64,000 nucleotides of DNA from Methylopila sp. Yamaguchi. Its GTDB lineage: Bacteria; Pseudomonadota; Alphaproteobacteria; Rhizobiales; Methylopilaceae. Of the stretch, positions 53,444 to 63,945 are shown piece by piece (the first letter of the stretch is position 1; each line of letters begins with the position of its first letter). The position numbers and the translations under genes were made by a program. The stretch lies in the NCBI RefSeq assembly GCF_002897035.1, contig NZ_BAUX01000002.1, forward strand, positions 248,001 through 312,000, in the 5' to 3' direction. The notes below the pieces were generated by a model. The model was not told the origin of the DNA and did not search any database. It was given only the letters and a program-made list of their open reading frames with translations.

Positions 53444-53730
53444 GGTTTGGTCCGTGTCGATGGATGGCGGGCCGCATGGAAGACGCCGAGGATGTCGACG
53501 TAGTCCTCTCGCATACGATAGACGACGATGTAAGGCAGACGCGGAACCAGAAGCTCGTAGGAGCCCCGCCGCCGGCCGCGCCGTCCGCTGAGCGGAAACG
53601 CCTCAAGCCGCGAGACGGCCTGTCCGATGCGGTCGAGGACGCGGCCGGCCGCAATCGGATCGTCTTGACCGATGTGATCGCCGATCGCCCGAAGATGATC
53701 ACGAGCGCGCGCCGTGTAGCGGACGATCAC
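53440..53730 (-). CDS. RelE/ParE-family toxin
   Basis: A 96-residue toxin with a GTG start. Typical ParE features are YTARARDHLRAIGDHIGQDD at the N-terminus and GRRRGSYELLVPRLPYIVVY (about 50-69) near the C-terminal strands. ParE toxins attack DNA gyrase and RelE relatives cut mRNA; the group cannot be set from sequence alone. GTG overlaps the antitoxin stop (GTGA) and its own stop overlaps the crcB start, forming a three-gene chain. Confidence 0.85.
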   Translation of the reverse strand: MIVRYTARARDHLRAIGDHIGQDDPIAAGRVLDRIGQAVSRLEAFPLSGRRGRRRGSYELLVPRLPYIVVYRMREDYVDILGVFHAARHPSTRTKP

Positions 53731-53987
53731 CGCCGATAGCGCGCGAAAAACGCCTCCATCTCGTCGGCGGAGACGTAAGGCCCATCTTCCGCAAGCGCCT
53801 GATCTACTTCCGTAAGCTGCTGCTCGGTCAGTTGCGGCTCGCCGGAAAGCTCGGCGTCCGCCGCGTCGATTAGCATGCGTGCGATCTCGTTCTGCCGATC
53901 CTCGGGCAGGTCTGCGAGCCGCCTTACGGCGTCGGCCATCAACCTGGTCACCGGCCTCTCCGCCATCTTTCCCGGCTCGACGCCCAT
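53727..53987 (-). CDS. Antitoxin partner of the ParE-like toxin
   Basis: An 86-residue protein with a helical N-terminal half (VTRLMADAVRRLADLPEDRQ, NEIARMLIDAAD) and an acidic C-terminal half (LTEQQLTEVDQALAEDG, SADEMEAFFARYRR) that should wrap the toxin. AGGA lies 8 bp before the ATG at 53987; an ATG at 53966 is an alternative. Antitoxin-first order and the 4-bp overlap with the toxin are the ParDE rule. No clear ribbon-helix-helix motif is visible, so the family is uncertain. Confidence 0.78.
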   Translation of the reverse strand: MGVEPGKMAERPVTRLMADAVRRLADLPEDRQNEIARMLIDAADAELSGEPQLTEQQLTEVDQALAEDGPYVSADEMEAFFARYRR

Positions 53988-54054
53988 CTTCCCGATCCTG
54001 CCGACGTGAGAACCTCGCCAATCTACCACATCGGCGTGCGCGCTTCGAAGGGCG

Positions 54055-55359
54055 TCAGCTGCGCTCCGCTCGCAGCTTCGCCCAGTAGTCGAGCCGCTTC
54101 CTGAGCTCGCGCTCGAAACCGCGGTCCGGCGGCTCGTAGAACGTGCGGCGGCCCATCGCCTCGGGGAAGTAGTCCTGGCCGGAAAACGCCTCCGGCGCGT
54201 CATGGTCGTAGGCGTAACCGGAGCCGTAGCCCTCGGATTTCATGAGCTTCGTCGGCGCGTTCAGGATGTGCTTCGGCGGGACGAGAGAGCCATGCTCCTT
54301 CGCCGCCGCCCGGGCCCGCTTGTAGGCGACATAGACTGCGTTCGACTTTGGAGCGGTCGCGAGATGCACCACGCATTCGGCCAGCGCCAGCTCTCCCTCC
54401 GGCGTGCCGAGCTGCTCGTAGGCGTCGCGGGCGGCGATGGCGACCACCAAGGCCTGAGGGTCGGCCAGGCCAATGTCCTCGGACGCCATCCGGATCAGCC
54501 GTCGGGCGAGGTAGAGCGGGTCTTCGCCCGCGTCGAGCATCCGCGCCAGCCAGTAGAGGGACGCGTCCGCATCGGACCCGCGAACCGATTTGTGCAGCGC
54601 GGAGATGAGGTTGTAGTGGCCGTCCGAGGACTTGTCGTAGATCGGCGCCCGGCGCTGGACGACGTCCTGCACCCGTGTCGAGTCGAAGACCTCGCCGGGG
54701 CGGGCCGCGCGCCAGATTTCCTCCGCGAGCGTCAGCGACGCGCGGCCGTCGCCGTCCGCCATCCGGATCAGCGCCGCGCGGGCCTCCGCGTCCAACGGCA
54801 GGGGGCGCTCCTCGATCGCTTCAGCGCGGGCGAGCAGCCCCTCGATCGCCTCGGCGTCGAGCGATTTGAACACCAGCACCCGCGCGCGCGACAGCAGCGC
54901 GGCGTTCAACGCGAAGGAGGGGTTCTCGGTGGTCGCTCCGACGAGCGTGACCGTCCCGTCCTCCATCACGGGAAGAAAGCTGTCCTGCTGCGCCTTGTTG
55001 AAGCGGTGAATCTCGTCGACGAAGAGGAGCGTCCCCTGCCCCATCGCGCGCCGGCCGCGGGCGGCGTCGAACACCTTCTTCAGGTCCGCGACCCCGGTGA
55101 AGATCGCCGAGATCGGCTCGAAGGCGAGGTTGGTGGCGTTGGCGAGCAGCCTGCCGACCGTGGTCTTGCCCGTGCCCGGCGGCCCCCAGAAAATCAGGCT
55201 GCCGAGCGACCCCGCGGCGACCAGACGGCCGAGAGCCCCGTCGGGTCCGAGAAGGTGATCCTGCCCGATGACCTCCCCAAGCGCCTGCGGCCGCAGACGG
55301 TCCGCAAGAGGCCGCGGCGCTTCGCGCTCGAGACCCGCCGCCTCGAACAGGTTCGCCAC
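54055..55359 (-). CDS. rarA: Replication-associated recombination protein RarA (MgsA)
   Basis: A 434-residue AAA+ ATPase related to clamp loaders, acting at stalled replication forks. Walker A is GPPGTGKTTVGRL (about 59-71), Walker B TLLFVDEIHRFNKAQQD, sensor VTLVGATTENPSF, and the C-terminal tetramerisation part has SALHKSVRGSDADASLYWLARM and YKSEGYGSGY-like KSEGYGSGYAYDHDAPEAF. It starts with GTG, 4 bp after the stop of the Deg protease gene, so the two are one transcript. Confidence 0.96.
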   Translation of the reverse strand: MANLFEAAGLEREAPRPLADRLRPQALGEVIGQDHLLGPDGALGRLVAAGSLGSLIFWGPPGTGKTTVGRLLANATNLAFEPISAIFTGVADLKKVFDAARGRRAMGQGTLLFVDEIHRFNKAQQDSFLPVMEDGTVTLVGATTENPSFALNAALLSRARVLVFKSLDAEAIEGLLARAEAIEERPLPLDAEARAALIRMADGDGRASLTLAEEIWRAARPGEVFDSTRVQDVVQRRAPIYDKSSDGHYNLISALHKSVRGSDADASLYWLARMLDAGEDPLYLARRLIRMASEDIGLADPQALVVAIAARDAYEQLGTPEGELALAECVVHLATAPKSNAVYVAYKRARAAAKEHGSLVPPKHILNAPTKLMKSEGYGSGYAYDHDAPEAFSGQDYFPEAMGRRTFYEPPDRGFERELRKRLDYWAKLRAERS

Positions 55360-55363
55360 GCGT

Positions 55364-56764
55364 TCAGCCTCCGAACACGCTAGTGAAGGTCCGGCCGCCG
55401 CGTTCGATGGTCACCTTCCAGTAGCGGGGATTGGAACCGGAGAGTTTGGCGAGATCGGCCGAAGACCCGACCTTCTGGTCGTTGATCTCACGGACGACGT
55501 CCCCCTTCTGAAAGCCGAGCTGCTGCGCGGCCGAGCCCTCCGCGGCCTCCATCACGACGACCCCGCGCAGGCCATCATCCAAGGACAGCTCCTCGGTGAG
55601 CGCGGGCGAGAGGTTCGCGACCGTTGCGCCGGCGAAGGGCGAGTAGCCGCGGATCGTGCGCGCGTCCCGGGCGGGCGTCTCAGGCGCTGCGGCGAGCGCG
55701 ATCTTGACCGTCCGCTCCTTCGCGGCGCGCGCGAGCGTGATCTCCGCTTCGCCGCCGAGCGGCCGGGTGGCGAAGCGATAGGTGAAGCCCTCGACGTCGT
55801 CGATAGGCCGGCCATCGACCGCCGTGACGAGATCGCCGGACTCGACGCCGGCCTTCGCCGCGGGCGAACCGGGCGAGACGTTCGCCACCAGCGCCCCGGC
55901 CGGCCTCTTGAGGCCCAGGCTCTCCGCGATGTCGGGCGTCACGGTCTGGAGCGAGGCGCCGAACCACGGCCGGGCGACCGCCTTCGCGCCGGACCGGGCC
56001 GACGCCAGCACCACGCGGACCATGTTCGACGGGATCGCGAAGCCGATGCCGACCGATCCGCCGGACTGCGAGAAGATCGCCGTGTTGATGCCGATTAGCG
56101 CGCCGTCCATGTCCACGAGTGCGCCGCCGGAGTTGCCGGGGTTGATGGCGGCGTCGGTCTGAACGAAGGACTGGTACGCCCCGTCGCCCACTTGGCTGCG
56201 GGCCAGCGCCGACACGATCCCGGACGTAACAGTCTGGCCCACGCCGAAGGGATTGCCCACGGCAAGCGTCAGGTCGCCCACCTGGAGGGCGTCGGAATCC
56301 GCGAGCGATAGCGTCGGGAACTTCTCCGAGCCGTCGCCGATCTTCAGCACCACGAGGTCCGTCCGCTGATCCTTGAGCAGGATCTTGGCCTCGAACTCCC
56401 GCTTGTCGGACAAGGCGACCCGCACCTCCGTCATGCCCTCGACGACGTGGTTGTTCGTGACCACCAGCCCGTCCGCGCCCACTATCACCCCGGAGCCGAG
56501 CGATCGGGCTACCCGTTCCCGCGGCACGCCCCGGCCGCCGCCGAAGAATTGCCGGAAGAAGGGATCGTCGAACAGCGCGTTCCGCCGCTGCTCCGTCCGG
56601 GAGGCGTAGATGTTGACGACGGCCGGCGTGACGTGCGCGACGACCGGCGCATAGGACAGCTTGATCTCGCTCCGGTTCTCCGGCGCGCGGCGATCCTGGG
56701 CGCCCGCCGGCCCGAGGCAGGCGAACACGAGCGCAGGAACAAGAAGCAGGCGCGTCAGCGACAT
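55364..56764 (-). CDS. Periplasmic Do-like serine protease (DegP/DegQ)
   Basis: A 466-residue HtrA protease/chaperone with signal peptide (LLLVPALVFACLGPAGAQ). The catalytic triad is His106 (TNNHVVEG), Asp136 (RTDLVVLK) and Ser212 (NPGNSGGAL). Two PDZ domains follow (about 270-350 and 385-460), with VSPGSPAAKAGVESGD and AAEGSAAQQLGFQKGD. The ATG at 56764 gives the signal peptide; a GTG at 56800 is in frame. It lies between the ribosomal operon and rarA. Confidence 0.94.
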   Translation of the reverse strand: MSLTRLLLVPALVFACLGPAGAQDRRAPENRSEIKLSYAPVVAHVTPAVVNIYASRTEQRRNALFDDPFFRQFFGGGRGVPRERVARSLGSGVIVGADGLVVTNNHVVEGMTEVRVALSDKREFEAKILLKDQRTDLVVLKIGDGSEKFPTLSLADSDALQVGDLTLAVGNPFGVGQTVTSGIVSALARSQVGDGAYQSFVQTDAAINPGNSGGALVDMDGALIGINTAIFSQSGGSVGIGFAIPSNMVRVVLASARSGAKAVARPWFGASLQTVTPDIAESLGLKRPAGALVANVSPGSPAAKAGVESGDLVTAVDGRPIDDVEGFTYRFATRPLGGEAEITLARAAKERTVKIALAAAPETPARDARTIRGYSPFAGATVANLSPALTEELSLDDGLRGVVVMEAAEGSAAQQLGFQKGDVVREINDQKVGSSADLAKLSGSNPRYWKVTIERGGRTFTSVFGG

Positions 56765-56864
56765 GGGCGGCTCGATCGGTCGTTGGAGACGAGGCTTCAC
56801 ATAGTGCGCCTGCGCCGAGGACGGAAGTTGGGGCGCTCGCTCCGTCAGCCGCTTGCGCGAACGC

Positions 56865-56894
56865 GAAAAGGGCGACCGTCGCCGGCCGCCCTTC
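56865..56894 (-). terminator. Terminator at the end of the ribosomal operon
   Basis: On the minus strand GGGCGGCC-ggcgac-GGTCGCCC (one G-T pair) is followed by TTTTCGCG. It comes directly after rplQ and separates it from the Deg protease gene. Confidence 0.75.
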
Positions 56895-56918
56895 TCAGAT
56901 CCGCGATCGCCCGCCTGA

Positions 56919-57338
56919 TCAGGCTGCGGCGCTCTCCGCCTCGGCGCGCGCCCGGTCGGACTTGCCCTTGGCGTCCACGTCGCGGTCGACGAACTCGATC
57001 ACGGCGACCGGCGCGTTGTCGCCGTGGCGGAAACCCGCCTTCAGGATGCGCAGGTAGCCGCCGTTGCGGGCGCTGTAACGCGGGCCGATCGTCTCGAACA
57101 GTTTGCGCACCGTCGGGATGTGGCGCAGCTCGGCGATCGCCTGGCGACGGGCGTGCAGGTCGCCGCGCTTGGCGAGCGTCACCAGCTTCTCGACGACCGG
57201 ACGCAGGTCCTTCGCCTTCGGCAGGGTGGTGACGATCTGCTCGTGCTCGATCAGCGACAGCGCAAGGTTGGCGAACATCGCCTTGCGGTGGCTCTGCAGC
57301 CGGTTGAAGCGGCGACCCCGCTTGCCGTGCATGGACAT
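56919..57338 (-). CDS. rplQ: Ribosomal protein L17
   Basis: This 139-residue large-subunit protein starts [20 protein letters not shown], has [20 protein letters not shown] and [20 protein letters not shown], all typical of L17. A charged C-terminal tail of about 20 residues is usual in alphaproteobacteria. It is last in the alpha operon, 51 bp after rpoA. Confidence 0.98.
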   Translation of the reverse strand: MSMHGKRGRRFNRLQSHRKAMFANLALSLIEHEQIVTTLPKAKDLRPVVEKLVTLAKRGDLHARRQAIAELRHIPTVRKLFETIGPRYSARNGGYLRILKAGFRHGDNAPVAVIEFVDRDVDAKGKSDRARAEAESAAA

Positions 57339-57389
57339 GACTTCTTCTCCTTCAGGCCCGCGCCTCTAGAGGCTGACGAGGCCGAACCC

Positions 57390-58406
57390 TCAGTAGTGTT
57401 CTTCGAAACGCTTGGCGAGCTCGTCGATGTTGTCCGGCGGCCAGCCGCCGACTTCCATGCCGAGATGGAGACCCATCTGCGCCAGCACTTCCTTGATCTC
57501 GTTCAACGACTTGCGGCCGAAGTTCGGAGTCCGGAGCATCTCGGCCTCGGTCTTCTGGATCAGGTCGCCGATGTAGACGATGTTGTCGTTCTTCAGGCAG
57601 TTCGCCGAACGGACCGACAGCTCCAGCTCGTCGACCTTCTTGAGCAGCGCCGGGTTGAAGGCGAGCTCCGGGATCGCGGACTGGACGCTCTCCTTCTTCG
57701 GCTCCTCGAAGTTGACGAAGACCTCGAGCTGGTCCTGCAGGATGCGGGCGGCGTAGGCCACCGCGTCGTCCGGCGTGATCGAGCCGTTGGTCTCGACCGT
57801 CAGCGTGAGCTTGTCGAAATCGAGGTTCTGGCCCTCGCGCGTGCTCTCGACGCGGTAGGAGACCTTCTTCACCGGCGAGTACAGGCTGTCGACCGGGATC
57901 AGGCCGATCGGCGCGTCCTCGGGGCGGTTGCGGTCCGCCGGGACGTAGCCCTTGCCGGTGTCGACGGTGAACTCCATCCGGATCTCGGCGCCCTCGTCCA
58001 GGGTGCAGAGCGCCAGCTCGGGGTTCAGGATCTGGACGTCGCCGACGACCTGGATATCGCCCGCAACGACCTGGCCCGGGCCCTGCTTGCGCAGAACCAT
58101 GCGCTTCGGACCCTCGCCCTGCATCTTGATGGCGATGTCCTTGATGTTCAGGACGATGTCGGTCACGTCCTCGCGGACGCCGGGAATCGACGAGAACTCG
58201 TGAAGCACGCCGTCGATGTGAACCGAGGTCACCGCCGCGCCCTGAAGCGACGACAGCAGGATTCGGCGCAGCGCGTTGCCGAGCGTCAGGCCGAAGCCGC
58301 GCTCGAGCGGCCCGGCCACCATGGTCGCCGTACGCTTGCCGTCGCCGCCTGGAGCGACCTCAAGCTTGTTCGGCTTGATCAGGTCTTGCCAATTTTTCTG
58401 GATCAC
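57390..58406 (-). CDS. rpoA: RNA polymerase alpha subunit
   Basis: A 338-residue alpha subunit. The N-terminal assembly domain has [20 protein letters not shown] (about 32-51) and [20 protein letters not shown]. The C-terminal domain that contacts promoters and activators has [18 protein letters not shown] and [18 protein letters not shown]. Length is normal for alphaproteobacteria. It lies between rpsK and rplQ. Confidence 0.99.
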   Translation of the reverse strand: MIQKNWQDLIKPNKLEVAPGGDGKRTATMVAGPLERGFGLTLGNALRRILLSSLQGAAVTSVHIDGVLHEFSSIPGVREDVTDIVLNIKDIAIKMQGEGPKRMVLRKQGPGQVVAGDIQVVGDVQILNPELALCTLDEGAEIRMEFTVDTGKGYVPADRNRPEDAPIGLIPVDSLYSPVKKVSYRVESTREGQNLDFDKLTLTVETNGSITPDDAVAYAARILQDQLEVFVNFEEPKKESVQSAIPELAFNPALLKKVDELELSVRSANCLKNDNIVYIGDLIQKTEAEMLRTPNFGRKSLNEIKEVLAQMGLHLGMEVGGWPPDNIDELAKRFEEHY

Positions 58407-58529
58407 GACTGCACCCTTCGTCAGTCAAACGCGGAGATCCGCTAGTCACCGCGCCGGCCGGCCCCGATGGGCCAAGCCTCGAAACGAACATGCGCCCCGC
58501 GGAACGGGGCGCAGGCGACGACAAGCGCG

Positions 58530-58919
58530 TCAGACGCGACGGCGCTTCCGCGGCCGGCAACCGTTGTGCGGGATCGGCGTCACGTCGCGGATCGAGGTCA
58601 CCATGAAGCCCGCGGCCTGAAGCGCGCGGAGAGCCGATTCGCGCCCGGACCCCGGACCCGAGACTTCGACTTCGAGCGTCCGCATGCCGTGCTCGGCGGC
58701 CTTCTTCGCCGCGTCCTCGGCCGCAACCTGCGCGGCGTAGGGGGTCGACTTGCGCGAGCCCTTGAAGCCCTGCGCGCCGGCCGACGACCAGGACACGGTG
58801 TTGCCCTGCGCGTCGGTGATCGTGATCATCGTGTTGTTGAACGTCGCGTTCACGTGGGCGACGCCCGACGCGATGTTCTTGCGCTCGCGACGGCGAATGC
58901 GCTGGGCTTCCTTGGCCAT
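58530..58919 (-). CDS. rpsK: Ribosomal protein S11
   Basis: A 129-residue small-subunit protein with [40 protein letters not shown] and the ending [18 protein letters not shown], as in S11. It lies between rpsM and rpoA. Confidence 0.99.
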   Translation of the reverse strand: MAKEAQRIRRRERKNIASGVAHVNATFNNTMITITDAQGNTVSWSSAGAQGFKGSRKSTPYAAQVAAEDAAKKAAEHGMRTLEVEVSGPGSGRESALRALQAAGFMVTSIRDVTPIPHNGCRPRKRRRV

Positions 58920-59076
58920 GTGGCTCTCTGTCCTTCAAGCGCGCCCGTCGTTCCAGGCGCTCGGGAGATATTCGTCAACCCGGAACGACCGGGATCGTGC
59001 GTTGAGCGTCCTCTCGCGAGGACGATCCCGGACGCAGCGCGCCCGGGACCTTCGCGGCGAAACCGCCGCGCGAAAA

Positions 59077-59445
59077 TTACTTCTTCTTGCCGGCGATCGG
59101 CTTCGCCTTGCCCTTGCGGGTGCGGGCGTTGGTGTGCGTGCGCTGGCCGTGGACCGGCAGGCCGCGACGGTGGCGCAGGCCGCGGTAGCAACCGAGATCC
59201 ATCAGGCGCTTGATGTTCATCGCGACTTCGCGGCGCAGGTCGCCTTCCACGATGTAGTCGCGATCGATGGTCTCGCGAATCTGGATGACCTCGGCGTCGG
59301 TCAACTGGTTGACGCGACGCTCGGCCGGGATGGCGACCTTCTCGCAGATCTCGGTCGCCTTCTGAGCGCCGATGCCGTGAATGTACTGAAGCGCGATGAT
59401 CACGCGCTTGTTCGTCGGAATGTTGACGCCGGCAATACGTGCCAC
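59077..59445 (-). CDS. rpsM: Ribosomal protein S13
   Basis: A 122-residue small-subunit protein starting [20 protein letters not shown], with [20 protein letters not shown] and a Lys-rich end. It is first in the rpsM-rpsK-rpoA-rplQ group and is preceded by a promoter-like sequence. Confidence 0.99.
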   Translation of the reverse strand: MARIAGVNIPTNKRVIIALQYIHGIGAQKATEICEKVAIPAERRVNQLTDAEVIQIRETIDRDYIVEGDLRREVAMNIKRLMDLGCYRGLRHRRGLPVHGQRTHTNARTRKGKAKPIAGKKK

Positions 59446-59586
59446 GTGTACTCTCCATATGGCCGGCTATGACGCCGGTGATGAGCGCGCGTCCGGTGGA
59501 GGCCGGCCCATGCGCGCGAACGACAGCAGGACGAAACGGCGAGGCTCGAAAGCCCCGCGACCTCTCCTGTTATCGGTGAGGGGTTG

Positions 59587-59616
59587 CGCGTAGCGCCTCG
59601 CGGCGCTCGCGTCAAG
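59587..59616 (-). promoter_or_regulatory. Candidate promoter of rpsM-rpsK-rpoA-rplQ
   Basis: The minus strand reads CTTGAC (59616-59611) after an A tract, with a weak -10 near TACGCG about 17-18 bp further on. CTTGAC is the usual -35 box of strong alphaproteobacterial promoters. It lies in the 194-bp gap between adk and rpsM, the only sizeable gap in this operon. Confidence 0.45.
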
Positions 59617-59639
59617 TTTTTTCCAAATGATAACGGGTC

Positions 59640-60239
59640 TTACGACGCCGTCGCCCGGGCATCCGCGAGCAGGCTGTCGATTTCTCGGGTCACGGTCCCG
59701 ATCGGGGCCATCCCGTCCACCGACGCGTAAACGCCCCGCTCCTTGTAGAACGGCTTCAGCTGCGCGGTTACGTTCCGGTAGTCGGCGATGCGCTTCCGCA
59801 CGACCTCGGGCGCGTCGTCGCTCCGCGTCGGCTTGCCGGCGGCCGCGGCCTCGCGGGCCCGGCGCTCGACGCGCTCCAGCAGCGCCTCCTCGTCGACGGA
59901 GAGTTCAATGACCTGGTCCAGCTTCAGGCCTTTCGCCTTGAGCATGGCTTCAAGCGCCTCCGCCTGAGTCAGCGTGCGCGGGAAGCCGTCCAGGATGAAG
60001 CCGTTCCGCGCGTCCGGCTCATCGATCCGGTCCGCTACGATCTGAACCACCACTTGGTCGGGCACCAATTCGCCGCGGGCCATGAGGTCCTTCGCCTTGA
60101 GACCGACCGGCGTGCCGGCGGCGACGGCCGCGCGCAGCATGTCGCCGGTGGAAAGCTGCACGATGTTGTGCGCTTCGACCAGACGCTCGGACTGCGTGCC
60201 TTTACCGGCGCCGGGGGGGCCGAGCAGAATCAGTCTCAT
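59640..60239 (-). CDS. adk: Adenylate kinase
   Basis: A 199-residue kinase balancing ATP, ADP and AMP. The P-loop is [15 protein letters not shown] (residues 6-20), then [12 protein letters not shown], the AMP-site [16 protein letters not shown] (about 82-97) and [13 protein letters not shown]. The short-lid form lacks the zinc-type LID insert. Its ATG overlaps the secY stop (ATGA). Confidence 0.98.
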   Translation of the reverse strand: MRLILLGPPGAGKGTQSERLVEAHNIVQLSTGDMLRAAVAAGTPVGLKAKDLMARGELVPDQVVVQIVADRIDEPDARNGFILDGFPRTLTQAEALEAMLKAKGLKLDQVIELSVDEEALLERVERRAREAAAAGKPTRSDDAPEVVRKRIADYRNVTAQLKPFYKERGVYASVDGMAPIGTVTREIDSLLADARATAS

Positions 60240-61573
60240 CGACGCTTTCCTTTGAGCCGTGCCTTCTTGATGAGGCCCTCGTACTGCGCAGCGTACAGAT
60301 GACCCTGCACCTGCGCCACCGTGTCCATCGTGACCGAAACCACGATCAGGAGCGATGTGCCGCCGAAGTAGAACGGCACCGCCGCGTAGGAAATCAGGAT
60401 CTCGGGGATCAGGCAAACCGCCGCGATGTAGGCCGCGCCGACGACCGTGATGCGGGTCAGCACATAGTCTATGTATTCGGCCGTGCGCTCGCCCGGGCGG
60501 ATGCCGGGGATGAAACCGCCATACTTCTTCAGGTTGTCGGCGGTCTCGTTCGGATTGAACACGATCGCCGTGTAGAAGAAGCAGAAGAACACGATCAGGC
60601 CGACGTACATGACCATGTAGAGCGGCCGGCCATGCGCCAGGTAGGTCGTCATGGTCGTCAGCCAGCCCGACCCGCCGCCCGCGGCGGAGAAGTTCGCGAT
60701 CGTCGTCGGCAGCAGCAGCAGCGACGAGGCGAAGATCGGCGGGATGACGCCGGCCGTGTTGAGCTTCAGCGGAAGATGCGAGCTTTCGCCGCCGGTCATC
60801 CGGTTCTGCGACACCTGCCGCTTCGGGTACTGGATCAGCAGGCGCCGCTGGGCGCGCTCCATGTAGACGATCAGCGCGATGACGGCGATCGCCATGACCA
60901 CGACGCCGAGGATCAGCGCGGTCGAGATCGCGCCCTGCCGGCTGAGCTCGAGCGTGCCCGCAATCGCGGCCGGCAGCTCCGCCACGATCCCGGCGAAGAT
61001 GATGAGCGAAATGCCGTTGCCGATGCCGCGCGCGGTGATCTGCTCGCCGAGCCACATCAGGAACATGGTGCCCCCGGTCAGGGTGATGACCGTCGAGATG
61101 CGGAAGAAAAGGCCCGGATCCACCACGACGTTCGCCTGCCCCTCGAGGCCGACGGCGATGCCGTAGGCCTGGACGGTGGCGAGCAGCACGGTGCCGTAAC
61201 GGGTGTACTGGTTGATGATCTTGCGGCCGGCCTCGCCCTCCTTCTTGAGGGCTTCAAGGTGCGGCGAGACCGAGGTCATCAGCTGCACGATGATGGAGGC
61301 CGAGATGTAGGGCATGATGGCGAGCGCGAAGATCGCCATACGGCCGACGGCGCCGCCCGAGAACATGTTGAACAGGCCGATGATGCCCGTCGACTGCTGG
61401 CGGAACACTTCGGCGAGGGCCGCGGGGTTGATGCCCGGCAGCGGGATGTAGGTGCCGAGGCGATAGATCAAAAGCGCGCCAAGCGTGAACCAGATGCGCT
61501 TTTTAAGCTCGCCCGCCTTCGAGAAAGCGGAGAAGTTCAGGTTCGCAGCAAGCTGCTCTGCCGCCGACGCCAT
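60236..61573 (-). CDS. secY: Protein translocase subunit SecY
   Basis: A 445-residue membrane channel of the Sec system with ten helices. [20 protein letters not shown] begins the first, [20 protein letters not shown] is the plug region, and [13 protein letters not shown] and [19 protein letters not shown] are conserved late segments. It is coupled to adk and follows rplO. Confidence 0.99.
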   Translation of the reverse strand: MASAAEQLAANLNFSAFSKAGELKKRIWFTLGALLIYRLGTYIPLPGINPAALAEVFRQQSTGIIGLFNMFSGGAVGRMAIFALAIMPYISASIIVQLMTSVSPHLEALKKEGEAGRKIINQYTRYGTVLLATVQAYGIAVGLEGQANVVVDPGLFFRISTVITLTGGTMFLMWLGEQITARGIGNGISLIIFAGIVAELPAAIAGTLELSRQGAISTALILGVVVMAIAVIALIVYMERAQRRLLIQYPKRQVSQNRMTGGESSHLPLKLNTAGVIPPIFASSLLLLPTTIANFSAAGGGSGWLTTMTTYLAHGRPLYMVMYVGLIVFFCFFYTAIVFNPNETADNLKKYGGFIPGIRPGERTAEYIDYVLTRITVVGAAYIAAVCLIPEILISYAAVPFYFGGTSLLIVVSVTMDTVAQVQGHLYAAQYEGLIKKARLKGKRR

Positions 61574-61682
61574 CGATCGCCTCGTCTTTCCGATACGCTT
61601 CGCGTGACCAGCCCCCTCGACGACGACGCCCCCCGGGGACCGGGAGGCGTTCGAAAGGTCGGCCGGCCGTCAGATGGGGACG

Positions 61683-62168
61683 TCAGGCGGCGTCCGCATC
61701 CTTCACGGGCGCAAGCAGCGTCACCTTGCCGCCGAGCTTCTCGATCACGTCCGCGACCGATTTGGACACGGCGTAGACCTCGAGATCGACCTTGGTGGTC
61801 AGCTCGCCGCGGCCGAGCACCTTCACGCCGTCCTTCTTCTTGGACAGCACGCCGGCCTCGATCAGAGCGGCCTCGGTCACGGGCTTGCCCGCATCCAGCT
61901 TGCCCGCGTCCAGCGCCTGCTGAAGGCGCGCAAGGTTGACCTCGTTGAGGTCCGTCGCGAACAGGTTGGTGAAGCCGCGCTTGGGCAGACGCCGGTAGAG
62001 CGGCATCTGACCGCCCTCGAACGCCTTGATGCGGACGCCGGTGCGGGACTTCTGTCCCTTCACGCCGCGACCGCCGGTCTTGCCCTTGCCGGAGCCGATG
62101 CCGCGACCGACGCGGATACGGTCCTTGGTGGCGCCCGGGTTGTCCCGGAGATCAGTCAGTTTCATCAC
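61683..62168 (-). CDS. rplO: Ribosomal protein L15
   Basis: A 161-residue large-subunit protein with [20 protein letters not shown], the Gly/Lys-rich [20 protein letters not shown] and [17 protein letters not shown]. It lies between rpmD and secY, the standard order. Confidence 0.98.
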   Translation of the reverse strand: MMKLTDLRDNPGATKDRIRVGRGIGSGKGKTGGRGVKGQKSRTGVRIKAFEGGQMPLYRRLPKRGFTNLFATDLNEVNLARLQQALDAGKLDAGKPVTEAALIEAGVLSKKKDGVKVLGRGELTTKVDLEVYAVSKSVADVIEKLGGKVTLLAPVKDADAA

Positions 62169-62181
62169 GTCTCTCCAGCGC

Positions 62182-62415
62182 TCAGCGGGCGTCGTCTTCG
62201 ACGCGCACGAGGTGAGCGACCTTCGCGATCATTCCGCGCACGGCCGGGGTGTCGGCGAGTTCGCGGCGCTTGCCGATCCGGCCGAGGCCGAGGCCGACGA
62301 GGGTCGCATGCTGGTCCGCGGGACGGCGGGTCGAGGAGCCGGTCTGGACGACCACGACCTGACCGCCCTTCGCGGCTTTCGCCGCGCGGCCCTTCTTGTT
62401 TTCAGTGACGGCCAT
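62182..62415 (-). CDS. rpmD: Ribosomal protein L30
   Basis: A 77-residue L30 with the core [40 protein letters not shown] and [12 protein letters not shown]. The N-terminus ([18 protein letters not shown]) is about 15 residues longer than E. coli L30 and basic. Confidence 0.95.
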   Translation of the reverse strand: MAVTENKKGRAAKAAKGGQVVVVQTGSSTRRPADQHATLVGLGLGRIGKRRELADTPAVRGMIAKVAHLVRVEDDAR

Positions 62416-62442
62416 GATCAGCCTCCTTCAACGAACGGGTGA

Positions 62443-63012
62443 TCAGCCTTCGGCCACGGCGTCGGCGTCGACGTCGCGACGACGAGACTGCAGCGTCGAG
62501 ACCTTCAGGCCGCGGCGGGCGGCGACGGAGCGCGGGCTGTCCTCGTTCTTCAGCGCGTCGAACGTGGCCCGCACCATGTTGTACGGGTTCGACGAGCCAA
62601 GCGACTTGGCGACGACGTCGTGGACGCCGAGCGTCTCGAAGACGGCGCGCATCGGACCACCGGCGATGATGCCCGTGCCCGCCGGAGCGGCGCGCAGGAC
62701 CACCCGACCGGCGCCGTGGCGACCGTCGACGTCGTGATGCAGCGTACGGCCTTCGCGCAGCGGCACGCGGATGAGGCCGCGCTTGGCGCTCTCCGTGGCC
62801 TTGCGGATCGCCTCAGGCACCTCGCGGGCCTTGCCGTGACCGAAGCCGACGCGGCCCTTCTGGTCGCCGACGACGACGAGCGCGGCGAAGCCGAACCGGC
62901 GTCCGCCCTTCACGACCTTCGCGACGCGGTTGATGTGGACCAGCTTGTCGACGAACTCGCTGTCGCGCTCTTCGCGGTCGTTCCGGCGGTTGTCTCTGGG
63001 CTCACGAGCCAT
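62443..63012 (-). CDS. rpsE: Ribosomal protein S5
   Basis: A 189-residue small-subunit protein with [40 protein letters not shown] and [20 protein letters not shown]. The start [19 protein letters not shown] gives the charged N-terminus usual in this class. Confidence 0.98.
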   Translation of the reverse strand: MAREPRDNRRNDREERDSEFVDKLVHINRVAKVVKGGRRFGFAALVVVGDQKGRVGFGHGKAREVPEAIRKATESAKRGLIRVPLREGRTLHHDVDGRHGAGRVVLRAAPAGTGIIAGGPMRAVFETLGVHDVVAKSLGSSNPYNMVRATFDALKNEDSPRSVAARRGLKVSTLQSRRRDVDADAVAEG

Positions 63013-63039
63013 GTCTTATCCTCTCGCCTCGAGCGGGCT

Positions 63040-63399
63040 TCAGAAGTTGAGCCCGCCCTCACGGGCGGCCTCGGCCAGGGCCTTGACCCGGCCGTGATAG
63101 ATGTACGAGCCGCGGTCGAACACCACGTCCTTCACGCCGACGGCGGCGGCGCGCTCCGCCACCAGCTTCCCGACCGCAGTCGCGGCCGCGGTGTCGGCGC
63201 CGGTCTTCTCGCCGCGCAGCGTCTTGTCCAGGGTCGACGCGGCCGCGAGGGTCACGCCCTTCGCGTCGTCGATGACCTGAGCATAGATGTGCTTCGAGGA
63301 GCGGAACACCGACAGACGGGGACGCCCATTGGCGGCCGTAAGAAGGCTCCGGCGCACGCGCGCCTTCCGGCGCGCTTCAGTCGCGAGATTTTTCGCCAT
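63040..63399 (-). CDS. rplR: Ribosomal protein L18
   Basis: A 119-residue 5S rRNA-binding protein with [40 protein letters not shown] and the ending REGGLNF. It sits between rplF and rpsE. Confidence 0.98.
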   Translation of the reverse strand: MAKNLATEARRKARVRRSLLTAANGRPRLSVFRSSKHIYAQVIDDAKGVTLAAASTLDKTLRGEKTGADTAAATAVGKLVAERAAAVGVKDVVFDRGSYIYHGRVKALAEAAREGGLNF

Positions 63400-63411
63400 G
63401 GTTCCGGGCCC

Positions 63412-63945
63412 TTACTTCTTCTTGCCTTCCTTGCGGAAGATGAACTCGCCCGCGTACTTGACGCCCTTGCCCTTGTAGGGCTCAGGACCGCGGAACTCGC
63501 GGATCTCGGCCGCCACTTGGCCGACGCGCTGCTTGTCAATGCCGGAGACCAGAATCTCCGTCGGCTTGGCGCACTTGATGTCGATCCCTTCCGGGATCGG
63601 GTACTTGATGTCGTGGCTGTAGCCGAGAGCGAGAACGAGGTCCTTGCCCTGAACCGCGGCGCGATAACCCACGCCGTTGATCTCCAGCTTCTTTTCGAAG
63701 CCCTTGGTGACGCCCTCGACGAGGTTCGACACCATGGTGCGCGACATGCCCCACTTGGAGCGCGCGCCCTTGGTCTCGTCGCGCGGCTGGACGGACACCT
63801 TGCCGTCCTTGAACTCCACCACGACCTCGTCATGGACCCGGAAGGCGAGCTCGCCCTTCGGACCCTTCACCTTGACATCCTGCCCGTCCACGGCCGCGGT
63901 CACGCCCGACGGCACGTCGACCGGCTTCTTGCCGATGCGCGACAT
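63412..63945 (-). CDS. rplF: Ribosomal protein L6
   Basis: A 177-residue large-subunit protein with [31 protein letters not shown] and [28 protein letters not shown] lies 6 bp before the ATG. rpsH is expected just upstream on this strand, but its stop codon is past the right edge. Confidence 0.99.
   Translation of the reverse strand: MSRIGKKPVDVPSGVTAAVDGQDVKVKGPKGELAFRVHDEVVVEFKDGKVSVQPRDETKGARSKWGMSRTMVSNLVEGVTKGFEKKLEINGVGYRAAVQGKDLVLALGYSHDIKYPIPEGIDIKCAKPTEILVSGIDKQRVGQVAAEIREFRGPEPYKGKGVKYAGEFIFRKEGKKK

Noticed and set aside
53444-53500. Fluoride riboswitch upstream of crcB
   Set aside because: The crcB start overlaps the toxin stop, so the upstream bases are coding, and no crcB-motif fold is evident.
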